A stretch of 64,000 bases of DNA from Eustoma russellianum (taxonomy: Eukaryota > Streptophyta > Magnoliopsida > Gentianales > Gentianaceae), in contig AP025055.1 in assembly GCA_036186865.1 (NCBI GenBank), positions 26,543,909 to 26,607,908 of the forward strand, written 5' to 3'. The notes beneath the pieces were generated by a model. The model was not told where the DNA came from, ran no database searches, and worked only from the letters and a program-made list of their open reading frames with translations. Of the stretch, positions 1 to 10,700 are shown piece by piece (position 1 is the first letter of the stretch; every line of letters begins with the position of its first letter). Both the position numbers and the translations under genes were made by a program.

Positions 1-463
1 GTCAGACTACTGATCATATCAGCAGACCTATGGCGCTATAGACTTTCTGCTCCAAGCAAGCGTCCTCTCCACAATCCACTATCTACTATCAGAAGCCAAA
101 GGCGGGAAAAGTCTATAAAAGCAAGCCAACCAAGACAAAGAAATGGGGAGATCCAGAGCCGGATTTCAAAGATTCATACTCTAAAGCAAGTTGATACACT
201 CTGCTCCTCGGCATGCACTGTGAGAAACTCCTAACTCACCCCTTAAATTACAAATCTCAGTGAGATATGACCCAAACTGACTTGAGCATCGGAGGGTTTT
301 TTCCGGGGCCAACCCCCCGGGGCCTCTGATCTGTGCTTCCTTGTGCAGGATATTTGGCGCTATTCCAGCTACACATTCTCAATCCCGGTTAACAACTCTT
401 CAAGTTAACTGACGGAACAAATTTGAGGTCGTCTAGACCCTTGGTGAAGATCCGGCTTCATCA
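1..463 (+). mobile_element. 3' part of a Tat-like LTR (solo LTR or 3' LTR)
   Basis: This stretch matches, almost base for base, the last half of the two LTRs at 49922-50800 and 54007-54904. It shares the tract with CCCCCCGGGG near 315 and ends in the same GGCTTCATCA at 454-463, followed by unrelated DNA. The LTR start and any internal region lie left of the window, so solo LTR versus 3' LTR cannot be decided here. Confidence 0.9.
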
Positions 464-476
464 GGTGTGATATAAG

Positions 477-626
477 GGTCGGATGTACGCAACCATAACC
501 ATCAAAGGTTGTTTCCCGATGACCCATAATAAAAATTGCGCCAATGTGTGTCGATCAACTGTTACTTCACAATATAAGAATCGCAACTAATTTAGTGAGT
601 CATTTTGCTTTATTCCATCATATTCC
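477..626 (+). repeat. Dispersed short repeat, copy 1 (Au-SINE-like segment)
   Basis: Begins GGTCGGATGTACGCAACC and ends at TCATATTCC. Homologous copies lie at 14548-14748 (+) and 23531-23705 (-). The GGTCGGATGTA(C/G)GCAA(C/T)C stretch followed by GTTGTTTCCCGATGACC resembles the inner part of plant Au SINEs, from memory of that family. I see no clear poly(A) or target duplication, so the SINE assignment is tentative; the three-copy repeat itself is directly visible. Confidence 0.6.
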
Positions 627-729
627 GATTTAGATAACATTAGACCTAATATGATGCCCTAAACATCTATCGAATCTTTTAGATACTTTTCATATTTAGC
701 ATTTTGCTCTTATGCGATGTCATCAGTTG

Positions 730-926
730 GGGGTGAGATCTGAGGAGGTTGGAAAGGAGGCAAAATATGAGGCCTCCAATCACGTCCCGCCACGTGTAAA
801 AAACATTGTCAGTGGTCCCACCACATTCAATTTTTTTTTTTAAAAAAAAGAATTTTTTACACGTGGCGGGACGTGATTGGAGGCCTCATATTTTGCCTAC
901 TTTCCAACCTCCTCTGATCTCACCCG
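730..926. mobile_element. Foldback MITE, MULE type, copy 1
   Basis: The arms of about 74 bp are near-perfect inverted repeats (terminus CGGGTGAGATC) around a short loop with T and A runs. The element is flanked by a perfect 9-bp duplication CATCAGTTG at 721-729 and 927-935. A 9-bp duplication is the mark of Mutator-like transposases. No coding sequence is present, so it is non-autonomous. It belongs to the same family as 1543-1734. Confidence 0.9.
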
Positions 927-935
927 CATCAGTTG

Positions 936-1542
936 AAGCTTGAGACTCGTATTCATATTCTAGCAGACTAGCACATACAACTTTATCTGGGCTCGCAATA
1001 CAATTTTTAACTTTTTGCACAACTCGAGCTAGTTGGGCCTAGTGAGTTTGTTCTCGTTTCAGAAAATCTACTTTATTTTAATCAAAATATAATAAGCTAG
1101 ATAAGAAAAGAATAAATGAAAAATCTACTGAATTAACATCACGATATATAGATAGAACAATGTGAACATCCTAAAGACAGATAGACCGGAAGAAGTGACT
1201 TTCGTTTTTTTACCCATTTCTTTCGTAAAGTCTCCCAACTATATTTTAAAAAAAATTGGTTATCCATAAAGATAACTTCCTTTTTAATATCTTAAACCTA
1301 TGTATGCTCCCAATTTTAGGATATCGTTTTGAATTGTCATAGTATATATAGCGTAATAATAGAAGAAAAAAAGAACGAAATGCAAAAAAATGTAAATTTA
1401 TTTGATGGACTTAAATTAACTATCACCATTTTTTAAAATTTTTTATAGCCCTCACTATTAAATTTAGTGAACTGCGTTGGGCAATTTTCCAAGGGATACC
1501 AAAATCCTATAAATTTAAATTGAATACAACTGAGTTATAACT
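936..1542. other. AT-rich spacer between two MITEs
   Basis: About 600 bp of AT-rich DNA with no supportable gene or repeat, other than the MITE target duplication GTTATAACT at its right end. Confidence 0.6.
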
Positions 1543-1734
1543 CGGATGAGATATGAGGAGGTAAAATATGAGGTTAAACATAAGGCCTCTAATCATGCGA
1601 CGCTACGTGTATAAAAGGGCCTGCTGTTTACTTTTTTTCTTTTTTTAAAAAAAAAGACTCTTTTATACACGTGGCGTCGCGTGATTGGAGGCCTCATATT
1701 TAACCTCATATTTTACCTCCTCAGATCTCATCCG
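1543..1734. mobile_element. Foldback MITE, MULE type, copy 2
   Basis: A 192-bp hairpin element with arms of about 75 bp and terminus CGGATGAGAT at both ends. It is flanked by a perfect 9-bp duplication GTTATAACT (1534-1542 and 1735-1743). Arms share GAGGCCTC, CACGTG and GAGGAGGT motifs with the copy at 730-926, but the two arms of this copy differ from each other at more positions, suggesting it is older. Confidence 0.9.
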
Positions 1735-1743
1735 GTTATAACT

Positions 1744-3029
1744 GCAAATTAAATTCATTAGGTAGGCCCTTTTTTCTACCAACTTTAAATCCATACAATT
1801 TTCATATATTTACTGTGGGTTTTCATCAAGATTTAAATATTATAAATCTTGTCAACTACTTCCCCTTAGAATAGTTAACCTTACATGAGCCAAAATATTT
1901 AAATAAACCAATGTAATAAAGCCAATTTATTTCTTCAAAAAATATGATTGTTATACAAGTAGCACATAATTGAGCTACATTGACCATTTAAATAACTCAC
2001 AACTACGTTTGAGTTAATTAATGGAGAACATATTACATAAATTAATCTATTTTAGGGATCCAGACCCTACACAAATGTCGGAACCTAGTACACCGGGAAC
2101 ATCTTTTTAAGGATTTTAAATCATTGCCACATAGCATACATAATAATTAGAAGATTCATAATAATTAAAACACATAAAAATATGCATACGGTGATCATGA
2201 GCCACCCTAAACTTAGACCACGTCAAGCCAATGACCTAGTCTTAGGGTCAATTGAAGGGTTATTCAGATACTTGTATTAACAATTCCCTTTGGTTCATCA
2301 TAGATTGGTTCGCCTTTGATTGCTCATTGCTCTATCCTGGTTTTCATCATAGTCTCTTTATTTCTGTTCTACAACTAAAGTCTTATTTACTAATTTATCG
2401 CACGATTGAAAACCTCGTTTTAACATATGAGAAGAACTTAATAGGAGAGTTTTATAATTCCAAAAAAAAAAAAATAAAGGGTCAGACACATATGTCCTTA
2501 TTGAATTCAAAAACAGGCAGGCTTTCTACACAATAATACAATAAATCAACCATACCAGAATACCTTTGTAGGGCCTATGCTCATGATGGTTATGATGTGA
2601 TTGATAATTAGTTAGAATTTCCAACCAATCAGCCACTACGTTAAATTTTTGATCCAATACAGTTGTGTAATTTAGAGTTGTTTGTAACTTGGACATTAAT
2701 TGGTCCCACTTGTGGCTGCAAAATTTGGTTGATAGACCATTTTATAGTATTATCCATGTAATACGTGAAATTATTCCTCACTAAAGAAAAAACAACAATA
2801 CATACCCAGTATATCACAACGATAACAAAATTTATTGCTAGAGTCTGAGGAGGGTCATAGGCAGACAAACAATACCCACATCCTAAAGCATAGAGAGTTT
2901 GCTTCCACCGAGACCTCCGGCTTTAAATGTACCTACGTAAACAAATAATGAAAGACAAATAATAAAAGGCAAAGTCAAACACAAAAAAGTGTAAAGTTAC
3001 CTAAAGTGTAGAGATTATCTAAGCCCCTA
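1744..3029. other. Intergenic, no gene recognised
   Basis: AT-rich intergenic DNA. Short open frames around 2252-2536 and 2641-2868 have no recognisable domain and look like chance frames. A 13-A run lies near 2462. Confidence 0.5.
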
Positions 3030-4115
3030 AATATAATTTAAGGTGCTCTTATATCCTGGCTAAAACTCGTTAACCTTAATCATTTGTCTCCATGAACTCT
3101 TATCTTGTACCATGTTCTCAGAGAGGTACAAATCTAGTAGGTCCTGCCTAATTTGTTCATTCCAAATAAGTTAGGACATGCATTTGCTCCTCTTCCCTCT
3201 ACAATGAGGCTTTCAACTGATCTGACAGAATCCATGTACTCCCTCCTCTTGACATGCCCAAAACATCTCAATATACACTCCCTTATCTTATCTGCTATAT
3301 TATCCACTCCTAACATTTCCCTAAGTAACTCATTTTTGATCCAGTCCAGCCTTGTATGCCCACACATCTACCGCAGCATCATTATCTCTATCACTTTCAT
3401 CTTCTGCGACTGTGTCCTCTTGATTACCCAGCACTCTGTTCCATATACACTGCCGACCACACTTCCACCATATAAAAATTTTCATTTAATTTAATTGGAA
3501 AATTCTTGTCACATAGCATCCCCGAGACCTCCTTTCACCTACACTAGCCTGCCTGAGCTCGGTGTGCTACATCACTATATATGTCCCCATCCTGATGTAT
3601 CAATGATCCTAGATAGTTGAACTTACTCACATGTGGTACCACTTGACTTTCGATTGTAAGTAGGCTATTCTCATCGTCCACTACACCACTGAAGTTGCAA
3701 CGCAGATAGTTGGTCATAGAATGACTAATCCTTAGACCTTTGCTCTCTAAAGCACATCTCCACTGCTCTAGTCTCATATTCAGGGTATATCTACTCTCTG
3801 CGACTAATACAATATCGTCAGCAAAAAGCATACACTACGGAACTGCCTTCTGGATCGTCTTTGACAACTCGTCGAGGGCAACTGCAAAAAGAAATGGACT
3901 CAAAACTGACCCTTGATAGAGACTTATATCTCCATCGGGAAGAAGTCTGTATTCTCTATAAGTGTACAGACGATTGTTTTCGTCATAATATACATATCTC
4001 TAATTATGTATATATATCTCATATGAACCCTTCTTGCATACTAAAAGTTATCATGTTGTCATAGGCTTTCCCAAAAATTGAATCTCGGGCGTTCTTTTTA
4101 TCAATTTCTACATGT
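3030..4115 (-). pseudogene. RTE-type LINE reverse transcriptase fragment
   Basis: On the minus strand the reading runs from a degraded EKAYD-like segment (about 4060), through QGSVLSPFLFAVALDEL (about 3860-3910) and CMLFADDIVLVAESR (about 3790-3830, holding the catalytic FADD), to YLGSLIHQDG (about 3600), MCGHTRLDWIKNE (3330-3367) and LRCFGHVKRREYMDS (about 3235-3285). This order is that of the C-terminal half of plant RTE LINE proteins. A TAG stop replaces the residue before CMLFADD, and frames change between 3544 and 3367, so it cannot encode an active enzyme. Endonuclease and 5' parts are missing; it is a truncated copy. Confidence 0.88.
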
Positions 4116-4446
4116 TAGGAATTTATTATAATTTAATGTTATAATATTTTTGTTAACGGATCAATAATAACTTAATAATGATCACACAAAAATAACATTA
4201 GACACTTAAAAAGCTGTAACTTTTATGATTTTTGTAAATATGATTAAGTCAATTGAGATATAAGAGTTAACTCGGAGATTATTACATGATTAGGGTTAAA
4301 AATACTACACGATTTACATATTTTCATTGTTAGCTAATGATCAACTATCAACTAGTAACGTGATTTGGTTATTGATCAAATCATAAATTATATAAATAAT
4401 AATTAATGTGATATTATGAAATTTAAGACATTATAACTAAAAAACT
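4116..4446. promoter_or_regulatory. Upstream region of the MEE22-like gene
   Basis: AT-rich DNA between the LINE remnant and the 5' leader of the downstream gene. It is the likely promoter by position only; I cannot single out a convincing TATA box or start site. Confidence 0.35.
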
Positions 4447-4707
4447 ATGAGCCGAAAATGTATTTACACTAAATACAAGGACGGGAGAGGCAATTCCACC
4501 AGCACTTCCCTACGCTGTTTGCTTTCCCTCCTGGAACAGTGTACGAGAGTCCTCACAGGCCTACCGCCTCCAACTGAAAATACAAGAGAAAATTCTTCGA
4601 AGTTCTTCCTGCGTAGCTTTTTTCTCATTTTTCTCCATTTATTCGTGCTTCATTTTGTTCCATGGGCTCCTAGGTTGTATGACTTCGAATTTGATTGAAT
4701 TTGGAAG
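4447..4707 (+). promoter_or_regulatory. Probable 5' leader with upstream ORFs
   Basis: GC content rises here compared with the flanking DNA. Before the chosen start (4708) there is an open frame from 4447 to 4698, a minimal three-codon uORF at 4662-4673 (Met-Gly-Ser-stop), and an ATG at 4679 that is out of frame and overlaps the main start. The transcript start is not known, so not every ATG need be in the mRNA. Confidence 0.4.
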
Positions 4708-7700
4708 ATGGATGAAGATGCCAGCTCAAAGGACGAGCCTTCAAATCCGTGTTGTTTGGATGTAATTAATTCTCTATTCTTCTATGGTTGTTTTAGTCTC
4801 TGAGTAAGAATTTTAGTTTTATTCTTAGATTCTTGACAAGGTGCTTCTTCTTTTTCTTGTAGTTGAAAGAGAAGTATACCAAATTGAAAGAAGGGCGCAA
4901 TGCTCTTCGACAAGGGATCCGTCTTTTGGAGCAGCAACTTGCTAAGGTTCATGCCGAGAATGCGAGCCTCAAGAAAGGTGAGTTCTTTTTTCTAAAGCAC
5001 TTACATTAGTTTTTTTTTTTTAAAATGAGGAGGGGTTTAAGGATTTTAGGGCTTTTGAGTTTGTAAAAGGGTTTAAATAGGTTACTGGCAATAGGGGTGG
5101 GAATGCAAGTACGTCGCAATGATAAAAATTTGACCTCTATTAAATTTTCAAATTCGGTGCCAAGTTTTCTGACTACTTTTTCTCTTGAAGATTTTGGAGT
5201 TGCCCGTTAAAGGTATAAACTTCATGATGAGTAGATGAAGTGGCTTATGGTTTTAGATAAAACCTTATTGGGGGTGATTGTAGGCATATTGAGTCTCCGT
5301 TTAAAGAATATTTTCAATGATGGTAATAACAAATCAGTTTTGATTTTTCCTAGTCTTCTGTTTGGGAGTTCTAAGACTTAAAATTGTTCTTTGAAATGTT
5401 GGCATTAGAGAAAGCAGTCTTACAGCCTAAGGTGTCTTGCCGTAATGCGTAGTTTTCTGTATGATTTTGGTTTCAAAATCACCCAGTTTTGAGTTGCAGG
5501 TTGGTCTTCTCTCTTTCTTTCTTTCTGTTTTTTTTTACTTTATTTATTTGCTGTGATGTGGAAATTAGCATGCTAGTTTAAATGTTGTTACAATTGTGGT
5601 TTTGACCATGTGATGTGTGAAACATTAAGAGTTGCTGTGAGATCATGTTGATCTTCTGTATTCAGCATACGAGGATGAGAGAACAAAGGCTGATCGTGAG
5701 AAAGAGAATAAAGATAAAGAATTTACAAGACGTGCTTCCTTAGAGGCAGAGATTTCTACTTTAAAGTCTGAGATCCTTTCATTGAATCAATGTGGAGGTC
5801 AGTTGGCAAAAGCTGCAAATCAGGAACTGGAGTGCTTCCGAGGTCGTGTTTCTGAATATGAAACAGAGATAAACCGGCTTAAAGAAATCGTGGAGAAAGA
5901 AAGAGCTCGAGCAGATATTGAAAAAACAAAAGCTCAAGCGGAGAAGAAGAAGGCTGATGAGTCAGCTAAGAAACTACAAGCTGAAAGGAGTAAAGTTAAT
6001 GACCATAAAAGTGTTGCTGATATGGAAAGGAAAAGAGCTGAAGAACTTAAATCTCAAGTGAAGGTGTTGCAGTCTGCCGTAGAGGAAGCCAAATCTAAGT
6101 TAGCTTTGGAAAAAGAAAAACTGAAAGATGCAGAAAACATGCTTACTGCTGAGAAAGAAAGAATTGCCACGGAACGAAAAAGCTCCGTGGTAGCCGTGGC
6201 TAAAGTTGAAGAGCAGAGGAAGGTTGCGATGAAGCAAGCCATGGATGAAAAAAATCGTGCAATTCATATGTCTGAGCAGCTGGATAAAACCACTCAGAGG
6301 CTCAAAGAGATAGAGAAACAGATAGAGCAAGGGTCATCTGGAAGGCTTAAGCAGGCCTCGGCTGGAAATGAACTAATTGGTCAAATTGCTTCCGGGGCTT
6401 TGAAGAGAGACATTCATGAAAACGACGCATGCAGAAGGCTAGAGAAAGTAAGAAAAAAGATGTTCAGGGAAAAAAAGAAGGCAAAATCTGAGAGGAAGAA
6501 AGTAAAAGAGCAGAAACAGGTTGCTAAAAAATATAAGAAGGCAGCAATGGAGGAAAAGCTTCGTGCTGATCATTTGGCTTATGAACTACAACGGAATAAA
6601 AAAAGGATGGAAGACATCGGGAAGGAGATTCAGAAGCTTCTTTTGCCTCAAGTGGTGCTAAAATCTTTTCCTCATGTATCTAGCCAGGCCTTAATGGAAG
6701 AAACTCCAGAATTGAAGCTTTTGAGCAAGCGGTTGAAGTTGGAAAAGTTACAACTTAAGCATGCCAAACAAATAGCTGAAATGGAAATAGGCCATAGTCA
6801 GTTGCTGAGGAAGGAAACGTTTCAATTGAAGCAAGAACTACTTAAATTTTCGCAGAGATTGGAAACTCTTGATGATCATCTCCGGTTCAGTTACGGGGAT
6901 GTCGATGACGTGGAAAAGGTTAGTTACATTACTGCTTGCTTTTATTTTTGCATCTTCCTATGCAAAACTGAAATTTGGTTTTGGCTTGTTTTCTTTTGAT
7001 GAATAGGATGAAGGGGTATGAATGATATTGCAATTGGATATCTTATTCTTGCCTCAGGCCTTAAGCCTGCTTGTTTCCCTTTCTGCTATCTAAAAGAATG
7101 GTATGTCTTTCAGGATGTTAATCTTGTATTGTAGTATTAGATACGTTTTGTTTACAATGTGGAATTTTATTTTTCTTCGACTTGCAATGCAATAGTATGT
7201 GAAAAAGTTGTACATTTAGCTTATTTTATGCCAGGCATGGGTGCAGATTTTATAATTAGAGTGTGGTGTAGTAGTTTACATGCTCTGTTTCTCTAAAGGT
7301 TAAGTTAGGCAGTGGGAGGGAAAGACCTTGTAGTATGTTTTGACGTTGTAGTTGCTAGAAAACATACATGTATGAGAAAAACATTTTAGGATATTGAGAA
7401 ATTTCACCATTAGTAAAATTTGTTTTTAGGGATTTTAGACTATTTTGTAGAGTTACCTCTTCTTGGATTATGAGTTGGTACAGCATTTTGGACTTTCTTT
7501 TTACCTGGTTTGTTGTGAGAAAGGCTTGTTTAATTGCATTTCTCACTCCTATGTTGTTGTGCAGCTGAGAAACTTAAAGTTGGAAATGGAACACTTCGGT
7601 GTTGAAGCATGTGGAAGGAGGCTTGGTGTCAATGGATTTGCAAAAACTAGCTGTGCTACAAGCTCCGGTACGTTTGCATCTGCTTTGGTAGATGTAGAAC

Positions 7701-10700
7701 CTACTGTATCTAGGTTGTCGGGTGGTACAAGAAAAGGCAGCAATGAAAAGCTTGCATCAAAGGCTGAAAAAAATGACAAAAGTCATATTAAACAAACTGC
7801 TAGTAAAAGGAGGAAGAGGCTTCGTGATGCACTTGAGCCCGTTGAAACTTTGGATTGTGTGACCCGCAACTTTCAGCCGCTGGGTTCTGGGGATTCACCA
7901 TTTCTTCAGAGCATGTCAAATCATCAAGTAGACAAACATCTAGACGAGATTAAGCTTTTAGCAACTAATGAAGAAAGTGACTTGTGGATGAAGCAGGCTC
8001 AGTATAACAAAAAGATGAAATCATCCAGTAGAAACTCTCCAGATTTAAGTAATTCATGTGCTGCTGATGAGTTGAAGACCAACCCTGAGACTGTAGGAGT
8101 AGGAAGGCCTCATGTCGTCGTACATGCTTCATCAGCAGTGGGAAATCTGACTGCATTGACCCATGTTGGAAATGATGTCTTGGATCAAGATATTTCTCAA
8201 AACAAACATTTGCCTAAAAATTTTGATAATATTTTTGATGGCTACATGCTGAAGATGCTTGATCTTGATAATGATGGCGATGAAGAACGTTACAGAAAGG
8301 CAATTCAGAGGCCTCTCTCTCCAATCCTTCCTCTGGTTGAGTTTCAGAGCACTGTGGCACATGAAATGGTTGTCTCGGAAGACTTATCTTTGAGTTCTTA
8401 CGAGGAAATTATGAACGTGAAGGAAGATTTAGCACCATATTCCAGTTTTGATGTGATCGGTCTGGAGATTGACGCTAATAGTAGAAACTCGTTATTGCCG
8501 GTTACACGCTTCTGTAATGTTAGATCTGAAAACTTACACAAGAATGATAATAATGACCAAAATATTGTCCATTGCAAAAGCAATCATCCCAGGATCCTTA
8601 ATGCTGGCACATCGTCCAGTGTTCCTGGAGAGCAGGGTTTAATTGATCACAGTGAAACACCAACTTGCGGAGCTTTTCTGAAGTATTGTGTTGTTTCCTC
8701 AGAGAATTCTGACAATTGCAGCATTTCTAGGATATACCATACTGCAAGTTGTTGTTTGACAGAGTTTGTTGATTCAGCATCAACTAATCTCCAGAATAAT
8801 CTGCCCTTACTTGGGGAAGCTGATGAACTCTCATCTAAGTAAGTGCAGTATCCACAATTTTTCTTACTTTATCATTGGTGGTTAGACTTATCGTTGTCAT
8901 GTGTGAGTGTCATTGAACTTTACTAGCTGATCCCTGTGTGAATGTTAGACGAAATGCCAACATAATTAACTAAATTTCAAGTAACTTTTAGGTTTAGGGG
9001 AGTCTAACTGTTTATTGCTGGTACTTTCACGCGGTAAAAATTCATTCCTCCTGGATTTGTGGGTATTGCTAAGATGTGACAGAACCTTAAGCAACAACGT
9101 TAAACGTTCTCTTGTTCTTTCTGTGCTTGTTCGATTCTTTCTCAAATGGATTCTTTACAATTTATTTCAAGTTTCAATGATTTGCTTCATCTTTTTCGTG
9201 TGGTTCTTGTTCTGGTCCTGGCATTGAATATTTGTATGGTTGTTTGAGAGATTGTTGCAATCACTCTACCAGGCTATATCAGTAAACTACTTCTACCATT
9301 TAGTGTTCTTTCCTTCATTGATTTATGTGACGGTTTGACATGATTAGTTACTTGATTGGGGTTGACATATTTCTCTGGTTTGCTTTGGGGTGCTTAGTGA
9401 ATCAGGAAATTTTTATCTGAGACGGTTTATTTTCCATATTCTGTAGTGTATTGTTGGTTCTCTATAAATTTTCAACTTCAGAAGCTGTGTGGCTTCTGCA
9501 AACGAGTTGGATAAAGTAAAGGTGTTGATTTAAACGTTTAAAAGGTAACTACATTCCATCAGTTATCTCTATCAACCTTTTTCCTACCTATTTTTTCTTA
9601 AGTAAAAACAGTGGAAAACTATGTAATTTGAAATTTGAAGAATGACTTGAATCTTAATATAGTTTTTTCTGGCACTCAGTTGTCAAGTATATTCCTTTGT
9701 GGTGGCTAACGGCTGATCTGAAGATGAACTGAAATGAATCAATTGCTTCGAGAACTCTTCACAATTTTCTTACGACGTGTTCCTAAAATTAGTTATAAGA
9801 TCTAAATTATGTAAAAGGTGAAGTGTGAAATCATAAGGCATGCTCATGTGTGGCACCTACTATGTTGTTCAGTTTCACATCCAACTTTGTTTGTCTGTGG
9901 CTCCTACAGTTTGTAATTGCTACAGTGCTAATGGAGATAGTTTATGCCAACAATTGTGGTGGGGGACTTTTTTTTTCTTTTTTTTTCTTTTTTTTTTTGG
10001 GGGGGGGGGGGGGAAGTCGAGCAATTCAAAGGAACTGGTTTTTTTTTTTTTTGCTGAACTAATATTAAATGATATTTGTGTTTAACATTTATTTGTTCAC
10101 TTTGTTAAAAGCATATTATTGATCATCAGCAGTGAAGATCGTAGAAATGAGATGCGTTCGATTATCTTCATCAGCTTACTAGCCTTGCGAATCGAATAAT
10201 ACATAGCAGATCAAATAACGCCAGAACCAAACAAGATCTAAATGATCATCTACAGGATAAAATATTGAAAATCTTGCCTGTGTGCGCTGGTCTCTTAGAC
10301 TTTCCGCCAAGTATTTACATATTTGGTATTTTCAACGTTTCTCCAAGAACTTAAATGTTCCTTTTTGGTCTGCCATAGAACAGCCACTGTCACTGCATCT
10401 ATCCATTTGAGAGCATCAAGTGTTTAAGATTACTTTTTTTTTTTGTAAGTGTGTTTAAGATTAATTAAGTGACTTAAAAGGGATGTTCTGTTTAAGGGAT
10501 TTTTGAGTTGAATAAATGATCCTATCAGGGGTTTAAAAAATGACAAAAACAAATAGATTATACTTAAGTTTAATTTTCAATGCTCACTGTGTTTTTATTT
10601 TTATTTATTTTTGGTTATGGTATTTTATTGATGGTTAATAATTTAGCTTAAGGTAATACATTATGTTTTCTGAGGCATTCTTCTAGGTGGATGTATGTGG

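Noticed and set aside
5041..5660. A possible extra exon in the second MEE22 intron
   Set aside because: The exons 4863-4977 and 5666-6918 join in phase and the sequence between is T-rich without an open frame.
9840..10085. Two overlapping open frames of 70-81 codons
   Set aside because: They exist only because of T and G runs and lie inside an intron of the MEE22-like gene.
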